From Actinoallomurus sp048498315 (GTDB taxonomy: Bacteria > Actinomycetota > Actinomycetes > Streptosporangiales > Streptosporangiaceae): DNA of 64,000 bases. The stretch's first letter is position 1; every line of letters starts with the position of its first letter. The translations under genes and the position numbers were made by a program. Of this stretch, positions 28,042 through 37,190 are shown piece by piece. The notes beneath the pieces were generated by a model. The model had not been told where the DNA came from and made no database searches. It was given only the letters and a program-made list of their open reading frames with translations. The stretch is taken from positions 14,351 through 78,350 of the forward strand of contig JBEHYF010000006.1 of the NCBI GenBank assembly GCA_048498315.1, written 5' to 3'.

Positions 28042-29726
28042 GCGACCCGTCGAACGGCACCGACCCGCCGCCCTTCCAGCCTCCCGGCTCGGGGCCGTCG
28101 TTCCCGCCGTCCGATCCGGAGATGTTTGATCCGCCACGCCGCGCGGGGTCGTCGTTCCCGCCTCCCGACGCCGGCGCCTCCTACCCGCCGCACGGCCAGC
28201 GGGCGCCCGGTCCGCCGCCCGGCGCCTGGGCCGGGTTCCCGCCGACGGGCGCGGGGCCGTCCGCTCCGGCGTCCGGCACGCGCGCGTCGTTCCCGCCGGG
28301 TCAGGGCCGGCCACGCCCGATCTACCTGCCGCCGTATGGCTACGGCGCTCCGCCAAGCCACGGGGCGTACGGACCGTACGGATACGATCCGTACGGCGGC
28401 GTGCCGCCGGAACGCTTCTCCCGGGCCGCGCATCGCCTGCACCCGGCCACGGCCGTGCTCAACGCGCTGGGCGTCGTCGTGATCCTGTTCGTTCTCGGCG
28501 GCTACTCCGTGCTGCTCACGCAGACGCCCACGGGCGTCGCGCTGGTCGTCACGCCGGCGGTGATCGCCCGGTTCATCGTCGTGATGGTGCCGATCTGCCT
28601 CGTGGCCACCGCCGCCGGCCTGTGGATCTGGTGGTCGCTGAAGTTCTGGATCGCCGGCGACGACCTGGTCGTCGAGACCGGCATCCTCCGCCGCCGGGCC
28701 CGCCGCATCCCGCTGGTGCGCATGCAGGCGGTCGACATCGTACGGCCGCTGGTCTCGCGCATGTTCGGCCTGGCGGAGGTGCGCGTCGAGCTGGCCGGCG
28801 GAGACCAGGCCGAGACCCGGTTCCGCTATCTCGGGCGGCGGACGGCCGAGCGGCTGCGCGCCGAGCTGCTGGCCCGCGCCGCCGGGCTGCCCGGCCACAC
28901 CCCGGAGGCGCCCGAACGCCCGTACTGGCGGGTCGGCTTCGGCGCCCTGCTCGGCTCGCAGTTCCTCAAGCTCCCGGTCATCGGCGCGCTGCTGCTGCTC
29001 GCCGGGCTGCTGGCGTTCGGGATCGTCTACGGGGAACTGGGCGTGCTGGCGGCGGCGCTGCCGGTGCTGCTCGGCCTGGCCCGCGGGGTGGTCGCGCCGC
29101 TGGTCATGCACACCGGGTTCCGGGCCGCGCTGTCGCCGGACGGGCTGCGGCTGCGGTACGGGCTGATGGAGACCCGCATGCAGACCGTGCCGCCCGGCCG
29201 GGTGCAGGCGGTCCGGCTGGTCGAACCGCTGCTGTGGCGCGGGTACGGCTGGGCCCGCGTCGATGTGACCGTGGCAGGATACGTGGGGGAGCGGCAGGTG
29301 CTGTCGTCGGTGCTGCTTCCGGTCGCGCCCCGGCACGTCGCCGTCCAGATGATCAGTCTGGTGTTCCCGGGCACGAACGCGGAGGCGGTACGGCTGCTGC
29401 CCGCGCCCCGGTCGTGGCTGCGCGCCCCGTTCGCCCGCAGCGAGGCCGGCACCGACGACACCCTCTTCGTCACCCGCCGTGGCCGGGTCTGCCGGCGTAT
29501 GGACGTCATCGCGCACGCCCGCTCGCAGAGCGTCCGCCTGACCGCCGGGCCGCTGCAGCGGCTCCTTAGGCTGGGCACCGTGCACATCGACGCGCCGCCC
29601 GGCCCCGTCCAGGTCGCGGCGAAGAACCGGGAACTGGGCGAGGCGCGCGCCATCGTCGAGTCGGCGGCCGAACGCGCCCACCGGGCCCGCGCCACCGACG
29701 TCCGGACCGAACGCTGGGCGACCTGA
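28038..29726 (+). CDS. Large bacterial PH-domain (YdbT-like) membrane protein
   Basis: A 562-residue partner of the preceding gene. A 130-residue Pro/Gly/Tyr-rich leader (YGYGAPP, YGPYGYDPYGG) precedes two pairs of transmembrane helices (about 145-200 and 305-350) and three PH-like repeats. The first is GDDLVVETGILRRRARRIPLVRMQAVDIVRP, the second DGLRLRYGLMETRMQTVPPGRVQAVRLVEP, the third CRRMDVIAHARSQSVRLTAGPLQRLLRLG. GTG 28038 overlaps the previous stop. The Tyr-rich leader could promote self-association; that is speculation. Confidence 0.82.
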
Positions 29727-29727
29727 C

Positions 29728-30915
29728 ATGAGATACGACCCGGTCTCCCCGGCGTTCGTCGCCGACCCGTACCCGGTGTTCGAACGGCTGCGCCGCGAGT
29801 CGCCGGTCTTCTTCGACGAGCCGACCGGCCAGTGGGTGGTCACGCGGTACGCCGACGTGAACGCGCTGCTGCGCGACCGCAGGCTCGGCCGGTCGTACCT
29901 GCACGTCGCCACGCACGAGGAGTTCGGCCGTCCGCCGGAGCCGGAGTTCCTGGCGCCGTTCTGGAAGCTCGTCCGCGCCGGCATGCTCGACGTCGAGCCG
30001 CCCGACCACACGCGGCTGCGGCGGCTGGTGTCCAAGGCGTTCACGCCGCGCCGGGTCGAGGAGATGCGGCCGCGCGTCCGCGCGCTCGCCGAAGATCTCG
30101 TTCGCGGTCTGGCCGAGCGCGGCGGTGGCGACCTGATCGCCGAGGTGGCCGAGCCGCTGCCGGTCACGGTGATCGCCGAGGTGCTCGGCATCCCCGAGGC
30201 CGACCGGCCGCTGCTGCGCCCCTGGTCGGCCGACATCTGCGGCATGTACGAGCTGGACCCCTCGGAGGAGACGCAGCGCACCGCGGTGCGCGCGGCCGTG
30301 GAGTTCTCCGTGTACCTGCGGGACCTGGCCCGCGCCCGGCGCGCGGCGCCTGGCGACGACCTGATCAGCGCGCTCGGGCAGGTCGAGGGGCTGAGCGAGG
30401 ACGAGCTGGTCGGCACCTGCGCGCTGCTGCTCAACGCCGGGCACGAGGCGACCGTGAACGCCACCGGCAACGCCTGGTGGGCGCTGTTCCGCAACCCCAG
30501 CGAGCTGGCCCGGCTGCGCGCCGACCACGCCCTGGTCGAGAGCGCGGTCGAGGAGCTGCTGCGGTACGACACGCCCGCGCCGATGTTCGAGCGCTGGGTG
30601 CTGGCCGACGTCGAGGTCGCCGGAGTGACGATCCCGTGCGGGGCGGAGGTCGCGCTGCAGTTCGCCTCGGCGGACCGCGATCCCACGGTCTTCCCCGACC
30701 CCGATCGCCTCGACCTGTCCCGCGCGCCCAACCCGCACCTGACCTTCGGCGCGGGCATCCACTTCTGCCTGGGCGCGCCGCTGGCCCGCATCGAGCTGGC
30801 CGAGTCGATGCGCGCGCTGTTGCGCGGCGCGCCGGACCTGCGCCCGCGCGAGGAACCGGAGTGGAAACCGGGCTTTGTCCTCCGCGGCCTGAAGACGTTG
30901 CCGGTCGACTGCTAG
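29728..30915 (+). CDS. Cytochrome P450 with Ala at the conserved I-helix Thr
   Basis: A 395-residue soluble class I P450. The heme loop is FGAGIHFCLGAPLAR with Cys347 as ligand; the K-helix ExxR is EELLRYD. The I-helix reads NAGHEATVN. The usual acid-Thr pair is Glu240-Ala241, so the oxygen-activating Thr is missing, as in P450eryF (AGFEAS). ATG 29728 comes one base after the stop of the PH-domain gene, so the two are probably co-transcribed. No ferredoxin or reductase gene is adjacent. The substrate is unknown; family members oxidise macrolides, steroids and xenobiotics. Confidence 0.93.
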   Translation: MRYDPVSPAFVADPYPVFERLRRESPVFFDEPTGQWVVTRYADVNALLRDRRLGRSYLHVATHEEFGRPPEPEFLAPFWKLVRAGMLDVEPPDHTRLRRLVSKAFTPRRVEEMRPRVRALAEDLVRGLAERGGGDLIAEVAEPLPVTVIAEVLGIPEADRPLLRPWSADICGMYELDPSEETQRTAVRAAVEFSVYLRDLARARRAAPGDDLISALGQVEGLSEDELVGTCALLLNAGHEATVNATGNAWWALFRNPSELARLRADHALVESAVEELLRYDTPAPMFERWVLADVEVAGVTIPCGAEVALQFASADRDPTVFPDPDRLDLSRAPNPHLTFGAGIHFCLGAPLARIELAESMRALLRGAPDLRPREEPEWKPGFVLRGLKTLPVDC

Positions 30916-31082
30916 GGGCGTACGGCGAATCGCCCCAGAACGGGCACATGGCGCCCCGTCGGCGTCCGCTCGTACGAGGGATCCGAAGCCGTCGTAGGAG
31001 GAGCCGCCGTGCCGGCGACTCGTGCCCCTGCGGGACGGGCCGGAAGTGCCAGAGCCCCCAGGGTTCTCCTGGCAGCGGCCCG

Positions 31083-32087
31083 TCAGCGGGTGGGCAGGAT
31101 CTCCGGTAGCGGGATGCCGACGGTCTGGACGAGCCAGCCGAAGCCGCCGAGCCCGGCCGGATCGGTCAGCTCGGCATCGTCGCCGGCCGCGCTCAGCGCG
31201 CGCACGTAGCCGCGCGGGTCGGTGCGGGCGAGGTCGAGCGGGGGGCGCTCGCCGCACAGCCCGAGGGCGCGCAGCGCGGCGCGCTGGGTGGTCAGCAGGG
31301 TGGCCGTGGCGCCGGCCTGCCGGCCCGCGTCGGCGCATGCGTCGAGGGCGACGTGCGCGGTGATGTCGCAGGAGCCGTCGGGCACCGGCGAGACGCACCG
31401 GCCGTCGCGGTATCCGGTGAGCGTGCCGTACGGCGGCCGCCCCTCGCGCTCGTGCGCGTAGTCGACGGCCAGCGCGAGGCCGCCGCGCAGCCGCCTGACG
31501 ACCGACGCCCAGGCGAGGCAGCGCGGCCAGCCGACCTCGGCGCGGTCTCCGGGCTCGCGCAGCGGCCACCAGCGCTCCAGCCACTCGGTGTCGGCAGCGG
31601 TGGGGACGGGGCCCGGCGTCTCGCCGCCGGTGCACGGGTCGACCGCGACCAGGCGCGGCCCGTCGGCGGTCAGCTCGACGACGTCGAGCGGCACGTTGTC
31701 CAGCCACTCGTTCGCGACCACCATGCCGGTGATCTCGTCGGGGAGGGTGTCACGCCACTCGACCGCCGGATGCAGCTCGTCCGGGCGCGGCGCGACCTCG
31801 ACGGCGACCGGGTGGAGCCGGCCGGCCGGCAGGGACCCGCCCGCGACCGCGACGATCTCGGCCAGCAGCTCGCCGGATCCGGCGCCGATGTCGACGAGGT
31901 CGAACCGTGGCGGGTGCCCGAGTGCGGCGTCGACCTTGCCGGCCAGCCGCGCCAGCGCCAGCGCGAACCGCCGGGCGGCATGGACCGACGTGCGGAAGTG
32001 CGCCGCCGGCCGCTCGCCCCTGCGGTAGAAGCCGCCGGGCCCGTACAGCGCCCGCTGCATCGCCGTACGCCACAGGACCTGACTCAC
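31083..32087 (-). CDS. MidA/NDUFAF7-like SAM-dependent methyltransferase
   Basis: A 334-residue protein with a class I methyltransferase fold: DLVDIGAGSGELLAEIVAV (motif I, about residues 75-93), then VVANEWLDNVPLDVVEL and LALAVDYAHEREGRPPYGTL, which mark the DUF185/PF02636 family. In eukaryotes this family methylates an Arg of complex I subunit NDUFS2, the NuoD homologue, so the orphan NuoD at 26.1 kb is a possible client. That link is inference only. GTG 32087 has TACGGT (32099-32094) 6 nt upstream and no ribosome site, so it is probably leaderless. It is divergent from the sensor kinase. Confidence 0.85.
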   Translation of the reverse strand: MSQVLWRTAMQRALYGPGGFYRRGERPAAHFRTSVHAARRFALALARLAGKVDAALGHPPRFDLVDIGAGSGELLAEIVAVAGGSLPAGRLHPVAVEVAPRPDELHPAVEWRDTLPDEITGMVVANEWLDNVPLDVVELTADGPRLVAVDPCTGGETPGPVPTAADTEWLERWWPLREPGDRAEVGWPRCLAWASVVRRLRGGLALAVDYAHEREGRPPYGTLTGYRDGRCVSPVPDGSCDITAHVALDACADAGRQAGATATLLTTQRAALRALGLCGERPPLDLARTDPRGYVRALSAAGDDAELTDPAGLGGFGWLVQTVGIPLPEILPTR

Positions 32088-32093
32088 GCCTTG

Positions 32094-32171
32094 ACCGTAT
32101 CGCGTGCGCCCCGGGGCGGACGCCGCGTACGACCTGTGGTGGACGCGCCGAACGCCGGTAAACCGTACGCT
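32094..32171. promoter_or_regulatory. Divergent leaderless promoter pair (midA-like gene and sensor kinase)
   Basis: On the minus strand TACGGT (32099-32094) and on the plus strand TACGCT (32166-32171) each end 6 nt before a GTG start. The two starts are 90 bp apart, so both promoters share this short spacer. Confidence 0.45.
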
Positions 32172-32177
32172 GTTGCA

Positions 32178-33386
32178 GTGTTCGCCCGATTGTTCGCATG
32201 GTTGCGGCGCCACCCGCGGCTCGTCGACCTGCTGTGGGCGCTGCCCGTCGTCGCCTTCTCGGGGGCGACCGCCGCGATCTACATCGACGGCACGCCCCCG
32301 CACCACCGCACCTCCTGGTATCTGTACGCCGCCCTCGTCGCCGGGCTGTGCGGCCCCCTGGTCTGGCGGCGCGCCCGGCCGCGCGCTGTGTTCGCGATCG
32401 TCGCGAACATCGCGTTCGTGCAGTGGCTGGAGGGCGTCGAGCTCTTCCCGGCCGACATCGCCGTCCTCGTCGCCATGTACACCGTCGCGGCGACCTGCAT
32501 TCTGCGCTGGGCGGTCGCGGCGGCCCTCGTCGCCGAGTTCGGCGCGGTGCTGGCCATCCTGCACCAGCCGGGTCCAAGGTCGGCCACCGGCCGCTGGAGC
32601 GGGCTGATCCCCTTTACGATCCTGATCTGGGCGGTGTGGCTGTGCGGGCTGTACCTCAGCACGCGGCGCAAGTACATGCACAGCCTGGAGGAACGGGCGC
32701 AACGACTGGAGCGCGAGCGGGACGCCCAGGCGCAGGTCGCCGCGGCGGCCGAGCGGGCGCGCATCGCCCGGGAGATGCACGACGTCATCGCGCACAGCGT
32801 CAGCGTGATGGTCGTCCAGGCCGACGGCGCCGCCTACATGGTCGACCTCGATCCGGAGCGGGCGCGGCGGGCGATGGAGACGATCGGGGAGACCGGACGG
32901 CAGGCGCTCACCGAGATGCGCCGAATGCTCGGCGTGCTCCGGGAGCGCGACGGCACCGGACCGTACGCCCCGCAGCCGGGGATCGAGCAGCTCACCGAGC
33001 TGGTCGCGCAGATCCGCTCGGCCGGGCTGCCGGTCGACCTGACGATCGAGGGTGTCCCGGAGGAGCTGCCGGCGGCGCAGCAGTTGGCGATCTACCGCAT
33101 CGTCCAGGAGGCGCTCACGAACACCCGCAAGCACGCCGGGCCGCGCGCCACGGCGCAGGTGCGGTTGCACTACGCGGAGGACGCCGTGGAGATCCGCATC
33201 CGCGACGACGGACGCGGCACGGCCGCCCCGAGCGACGGGCGCGGGCACGGGCTGGTGGGCATGACCGAGCGCGCCGCCCTGTATGGGGGCTGGGTGCGCA
33301 CCGGGCCGTGCCCCGGCGGCGGGTACGAGGTGCTGGCCCGGCTCCCGGTCCCGGACCGGCGCACCGCCGGGACGCACGTGGCATGA
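32178..33386 (+). CDS. Sensor histidine kinase (HisKA_3, NarL-type)
   Basis: A 402-residue membrane kinase. Four or five hydrophobic segments fill residues 15-165, with little outside the membrane, so it may sense membrane state. The dimerisation/phosphoacceptor helix contains REMHDVIAHSVSVMVVQADGA, with His201 as the phosphorylation site. The HATPase_c domain shows N-box EALTNTRKHAG, G1 IRDDGRG and G2 GHGLVGMTERAALYGG. GTG 32178 is the start; it has a -10-like TACGCT 6 nt upstream. It is followed after 10 nt by its response regulator. Confidence 0.92.
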   Translation: MFARLFAWLRRHPRLVDLLWALPVVAFSGATAAIYIDGTPPHHRTSWYLYAALVAGLCGPLVWRRARPRAVFAIVANIAFVQWLEGVELFPADIAVLVAMYTVAATCILRWAVAAALVAEFGAVLAILHQPGPRSATGRWSGLIPFTILIWAVWLCGLYLSTRRKYMHSLEERAQRLERERDAQAQVAAAAERARIAREMHDVIAHSVSVMVVQADGAAYMVDLDPERARRAMETIGETGRQALTEMRRMLGVLRERDGTGPYAPQPGIEQLTELVAQIRSAGLPVDLTIEGVPEELPAAQQLAIYRIVQEALTNTRKHAGPRATAQVRLHYAEDAVEIRIRDDGRGTAAPSDGRGHGLVGMTERAALYGGWVRTGPCPGGGYEVLARLPVPDRRTAGTHVA

Positions 33387-33396
33387 AAGGCGGATC

Positions 33397-34062
33397 GTGA
33401 CCATACGGGTGCTGCTCGTCGATGACCAGGAGCTGGTCAGGGCCGGGTTTCGCATGGTGCTGGACGCCCAGCCCGACATCGAGGTGGCCGGTGAGGCCGC
33501 CGACGGCGAGCAGGCCGTCCGGGCGCTGCGGACCGCCACGGCCGACGTCGTGCTCATGGACGTGCGGATGCCGCGTATGGACGGCATCGAGGCGACGCGG
33601 CGGATCTGCGCGCTACCGGACGCCCCCAAGGTGATCATCCTGACCACCTTTGACCTGGACGAGTACGCGTTCGCCGCGCTGAAGGCGGGCGCCGCCGGTT
33701 TCCTGCTCAAGGACGCCGGGCCGGCGCAGCTCATGGAGGCCATCCACGCGGTGCACTCCGGCGACGCGGTCGTCGCGCCGAGCACGACCCGGCGGCTGAT
33801 CGACCGCTTCGTGCCGCACCTGCCGGTCGAGGAGCCCGAGTCGGACCCCCGGCTGGAGACGCTCACGGCGCGCGAGCGCGAGGTGCTGCACCTGGTCGCC
33901 AAGGGCCTGTCCAACGGCGAGATCGCCGGAAGGCTGTACGTCTCCGAGGCGACCGTCAAGACACACGTCGGCCGGATCCTCACGAAGCTCGGCCTGCGCG
34001 ACCGCGTGCAGGCCGTCGTCTTCGCCTACGAGACCGGCCTCGTCCGCACCGGAACCGACTGA
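33397..34062 (+). CDS. Response regulator, NarL/LuxR type
   Basis: A 221-residue regulator. The receiver (1-120) has VDDQELVRAGF, the phosphoacceptor Asp55 in VLMDVRMPRMDG, Thr at TTFDLDEYA and Lys in LLKDAGP. The C-terminal LuxR HTH (about 148-210) reads LTAREREVLHLVAKGLSNGEIAG then LYVSEATVKTHVGRILTKLG. It pairs with the kinase just upstream. Targets are unknown; the chaplin gene downstream is a candidate only by position. Confidence 0.95.
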   Translation: MTIRVLLVDDQELVRAGFRMVLDAQPDIEVAGEAADGEQAVRALRTATADVVLMDVRMPRMDGIEATRRICALPDAPKVIILTTFDLDEYAFAALKAGAAGFLLKDAGPAQLMEAIHAVHSGDAVVAPSTTRRLIDRFVPHLPVEEPESDPRLETLTAREREVLHLVAKGLSNGEIAGRLYVSEATVKTHVGRILTKLGLRDRVQAVVFAYETGLVRTGTD

Positions 34063-34464
34063 CCCTCGCGGCGTAGGGCAGCCGGCGGGCGGGACAGGGC
34101 CTGCCGGCTCGGCCGGCCCTGAAGGACGCCCGCCTCCGCATGCACGGCCCGGCTCGGCGCGAAGTCCGGGCTCCCGCCGCTGTGCTCTGCGTGCGCGGGC
34201 GTGCACGGCCGGGCCCCGCCCATGGGGCCGGCTTCGGCGTGCGCGGCCGGTTCCGTGTGTGCGGCCCAGGTTTGGCGTGTGCAAGCCCGGGCTGCGCGCA
34301 ATCCGGCGGATCACCGCAGATGCGGGCAAAATAATCACCTGCCGTAACGTTTTGATTACACAAAGCGAGATCCTCTTACTATTGCCAGAGGGTATCTGGA
34401 TAACTACGCAAGGTGTCGGCCGCTTCCGAAGCGGCCGGGAACCGCGATGTACGGGAGGAATCAG
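34063..34464 (+). promoter_or_regulatory. Intergenic region upstream of the chaplin gene, with AT-rich promoter segment
   Basis: No gene in 34063-34464. The first 260 bp are GC-rich with loose GTGCGCGGCC-type repeats. From 34326 to 34415 the base content becomes strikingly AT-rich and should hold the chaplin promoter. It contains an inverted repeat TAATCA-15 nt-TGATTA (34332-34358), a CGTAAC (34343-34348) like a BldN -35 but without a clear matching -10, and TTGATT with TACTAT (34377-34382) at a long 19-nt spacing. Confidence 0.5.
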
Positions 34465-34764
34465 GTGCTCAAGAAGCTCACCGCGGCAGGGGCGGTGGCG
34501 GCCGCCGCGACCGGCGTCATCCTGGCCGCGGCTCCGGCCAACGCCGGCGTCAACACGAACCACTCCGGGGGCATCATCTCCGGAAACAACGTGATCGTGC
34601 CCATCACGGTTCCGGTCAACGTCTGCGGCAACGCGGTGTCGGTGATCGGTTTCTCGGGCGCCGGTTGCAAGGGCGGCGCGTCGGTCGCCGGGCCCAGCCA
34701 CCACCGGAGCTACTACTACCGGCACCACCACTGCCGCCACCACCGCTACCCGTGGTCGTCCTGA
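34465..34764 (+). CDS. Short chaplin with histidine/tyrosine-rich tail
   Basis: A 99-residue secreted protein. GTG 34465 follows GGGAGGAATCAG and is preferred over ATG 34447. A signal peptide ends at PANA-G (about residue 28). The chaplin domain reads HSGGIISGNNVIVPITVPVN followed by VCGNAVSVIGFSGAGC. Chaplins coat aerial hyphae and spores with amyloid-like surfactant films. Unusually, the domain is followed by about 25 residues with HHRSYYYRHHHCRHHRYPW, giving eight His, four Tyr and a third Cys. Short chaplins normally end with the domain, and long ones have a sortase signal; neither is seen here. A strong hairpin follows the gene. Confidence 0.9.
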   Translation: MLKKLTAAGAVAAAATGVILAAAPANAGVNTNHSGGIISGNNVIVPITVPVNVCGNAVSVIGFSGAGCKGGASVAGPSHHRSYYYRHHHCRHHRYPWSS

Positions 34765-34780
34765 CCGGATGACGCGTCTT

Positions 34781-34811
34781 CGGCCCGCCCGCAGTGCCAC
34801 CGGGCGGGCCG
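34781..34811. terminator. Perfect 11-bp hairpin after the chaplin gene
   Basis: CGGCCCGCCCG-9 nt-CGGGCGGGCCG. There is no T-run, as is usual in actinomycetes. Confidence 0.65.
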
Positions 34812-34912
34812 GAGCGCTGTTCCGGTGCGGCGTCCCGGGCGGGGGCGGTGCGGGCGCGGACCGGTGGGAGGGGCGAGCCGGACCGCACGCGAGCGGCGTA
34901 CGCGGTGCCGGG

Positions 34913-34918
34913 TAGGCT
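34913..34918 (+). promoter_or_regulatory. -10-like element of the DUF2520-panC-panD operon
   Basis: TAGGCT at 34913-34918 would start a transcript with a leader of about 30 nt carrying AAGGACTGGAACG before ATG 34958. This is the plausible promoter of the pantothenate operon. Confidence 0.35.
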
Positions 34919-34957
34919 GTGGCACACCGTCCGGTACCCGCACAAGGACTGGAACGA

Positions 34958-35875
34958 ATGACCGCTTCACATGACAGGCCGGGGCGGCTCGCCGTCGGTG
35001 TCGTCGGCGTCGGGCGCGTCGGATCGGCGCTGGGACACGCGCTCACGCTGGCCGGCCATACCGTCGTCGCCGCGGCCGGGATCTCCGAGGCCTCCCGCGA
35101 ACGCGCGAGCCGGCGGCTTCCCGGCGTCCCCCTGCTCCCGGTCCAGGACGTCGTCGCCGCGGCCGATCTCGCCCTGCTCGCCGTTCCCGACGACGCCCTG
35201 TCCGCCCTCGTGGGCGGCCTGGTCGCCACCGGCGTCAAGGTCGAAGGCAAGCTGATCGCGCACACCAGCGGCTCGTACGGCATCGGCGTCCTCGACCCGG
35301 CGACCAGGGCCGGAGCGCTGCCGCTCGCGCTGCATCCCGTCATGACGTTCACCGGGCGCCCCGACGACGTCGACCGGCTGGCCGGCATCTCGTTCGGCGT
35401 GACCGCGCCCGAACCGCTGCGCCCGGTCGCGGAGGCGCTGGTGGTCGAGATGGGCGGCGAGCCGGTCTGGATTCCCGAGGAGAGCCGCACGCTCTACCAC
35501 GCGGCACTGGCGGGGGGTGCCAACCACCTGGTCACGCTGGTGGTCGAGTCCATGGACCTGCTGTCGCAAGCCGGCGTCGAGGCGCCCGGCCGCATGCTCG
35601 GCCCGCTCCTGGGCGCCGCGCTCGACAACGCGCTGCGGCTCGGCGCGAACGGGCTGACCGGCCCGGTCGTCCGCGGCGACGCCGACACCGTCGCCGGGCA
35701 CGTCGCCGAGCTGGAACGCGTCTCGCCGCGGGCGCACGGCGCGTACGTGGCGATGGCCCGGCTCACCGCCGACCGCGCGCTCGCCGCCGGGCTGCTCAAA
35801 CCGGAAGACGCCGAGCGCCTGCTCGGTGCCCTCGCCGGCGGACCGGCGACGGGCGAGGAGGGAACCGCCCGATGA
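34958..35875 (+). CDS. Rossmann-like and DUF2520 domain protein next to panC
   Basis: A 305-residue protein with an N-terminal NADP-type Rossmann fold (VGVVGVGRVGSALGHALTLAG, about 11-31) and a C-terminal helical DUF2520 domain (LYHAALAGGANHLVTLVVES). The middle HTSGSYGIGVLDP and ALHPVMTFTG stretches are typical. The family regularly sits before panC and resembles ketopantoate/pyrroline reductases. It could supply a reductase step, but its reaction is not established. ATG 34958 overlaps nothing upstream, and its stop overlaps panC (ATGA). Confidence 0.85.
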   Translation: MTASHDRPGRLAVGVVGVGRVGSALGHALTLAGHTVVAAAGISEASRERASRRLPGVPLLPVQDVVAAADLALLAVPDDALSALVGGLVATGVKVEGKLIAHTSGSYGIGVLDPATRAGALPLALHPVMTFTGRPDDVDRLAGISFGVTAPEPLRPVAEALVVEMGGEPVWIPEESRTLYHAALAGGANHLVTLVVESMDLLSQAGVEAPGRMLGPLLGAALDNALRLGANGLTGPVVRGDADTVAGHVAELERVSPRAHGAYVAMARLTADRALAAGLLKPEDAERLLGALAGGPATGEEGTAR

Positions 35876-36765
35876 CCCCTGTGATCGCCCGCACCCGCGG
35901 CGAGCTCGCCACCGCCCGCGCCGCCCTCGGCACCGTGGCGCTGGTGCCCACGATGGGCGCGCTGCATGAGGGGCACCGGTCGCTGATGCGCCGCGCCCGC
36001 GACCTGGCCGACGCCGTCGCCGTCAGCATCTTCGTCAACCCGCTGCAGTTCGGCCCGGGCGAGGATCTCGACCGGTACCCGCGCACGCTGCCCGCCGACA
36101 TCGGGGCGTGCGCGGACGAGGGCGTCGACCTGATCTTCGCGCCGACGGTCGACGTCATGTACCCGCCCAGCGCGGCCGACCGGCGCGTCACGGTCGACTC
36201 CGGCGAGATGGGCACGATCGTTGAGGGTGCGTGCCGTCCGGGGCACTTCAACGGCGTGCTCACGGTGGTGCTCAAGCTGTTCAACCTGATGCGGCCGGAC
36301 GTCGCCGTCTTCGGCGAGAAGGACGCCCAGCAGCTCGCGATGGTCCGCCGCATGGTAGCCGATCTGGACGTGCCCGTCCGCATCGTCGGCTGCCCGACCG
36401 TACGCGAGTACGACGGCCTGGCCGTGTCCAGCCGCAACCGCTACCTGTCCGGGCCCGAGCGCCGCACGGCGGTGTCACTGTCGCGCGCCCTGTACGCGGG
36501 GGCCGCCGCGGTCACGGAGGGGCCGGCCAAGGTGCTGCGGGCGGCGCGCGCGGTGCTCGACGGCGCGATGGCCGCCGACCCGCCGCTGGAGCTCGACTAC
36601 CTGGTGCTCGTCGACCCCGAGACGTTCCACGAGGTGGACGACGCGCACACCGGCCCGGCGATCCTCGCCGTCGCCGGCCGCGTCGGCACCACCCATCTCA
36701 TCGACAACGTCCCGCTGTACTTCGGCCCCGTGACCGCCTCAGCCCCGCTCCTGGAGCCGTTCTGA
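35872..36765 (+). CDS. panC: Pantothenate synthetase
   Basis: Joins pantoate and beta-alanine with ATP to make pantothenate. It has 297 residues, with the HIGH-like VPTMGALHEGHRSLM, IFVNPLQFGPGEDLDRYPR, the pantoate/ATP site FGEKDAQQL and the KMSKS-equivalent AVSSRNRYLS. It is coupled on both sides by overlapping start/stop codons: ATGA with the DUF2520 gene and TGATG with panD. Confidence 0.97.
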   Translation: MTPVIARTRGELATARAALGTVALVPTMGALHEGHRSLMRRARDLADAVAVSIFVNPLQFGPGEDLDRYPRTLPADIGACADEGVDLIFAPTVDVMYPPSAADRRVTVDSGEMGTIVEGACRPGHFNGVLTVVLKLFNLMRPDVAVFGEKDAQQLAMVRRMVADLDVPVRIVGCPTVREYDGLAVSSRNRYLSGPERRTAVSLSRALYAGAAAVTEGPAKVLRAARAVLDGAMAADPPLELDYLVLVDPETFHEVDDAHTGPAILAVAGRVGTTHLIDNVPLYFGPVTASAPLLEPF

Positions 36766-37190
36766 TGTTCCGCACGATGTTCAAGTCCAAGATCCACCGC
36801 GCCACCGTCACCCAGGCCGACCTGCACTACGTCGGCTCCGTGACGATCGACGCGGATCTCATGGAGGCCGCCGACCTACTGCCCGGCGAGCAGGTGCAGA
36901 TCGTCGACATCGGCAACGGCGCGCGGCTGGAGACGTACGTCATCGCCGGCCCGCGCGGCAGCGGCGTGATCGGGATCAACGGCGCGGCGGCGCATCTGGT
37001 CCACCCGGGCGACCTGGTCATCATCATCAGCTACGCCGCGATGACCGACGAGCAGGCCCGCGCGTTCGAGCCGCGCGTCGTCCACGTCGACCGCGCCAAC
37101 AAGATCATCGAACTGGGCTCCGACCCGGCCGCGTCGGTCCCGGGCGCCGACACCGTACGCGGCGACACCCTCACCGAAACGCTCGCGTAG
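36765..37190 (+). CDS. panD: Aspartate 1-decarboxylase (pyruvoyl type)
   Basis: Makes beta-alanine from aspartate, the second PanC substrate. The 141-residue proenzyme self-cleaves between Gly24 and Ser25 in LHYVGSVTID to create the pyruvoyl group. YVIAGPRGSGVIGINGAAAH and VIIISYAAM are conserved. The C-terminal tail after residue 118 is longer than in E. coli, as in other actinomycetes. ATG 36765 overlaps the panC stop. Confidence 0.96.
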   Translation: MFRTMFKSKIHRATVTQADLHYVGSVTIDADLMEAADLLPGEQVQIVDIGNGARLETYVIAGPRGSGVIGINGAAAHLVHPGDLVIIISYAAMTDEQARAFEPRVVHVDRANKIIELGSDPAASVPGADTVRGDTLTETLA

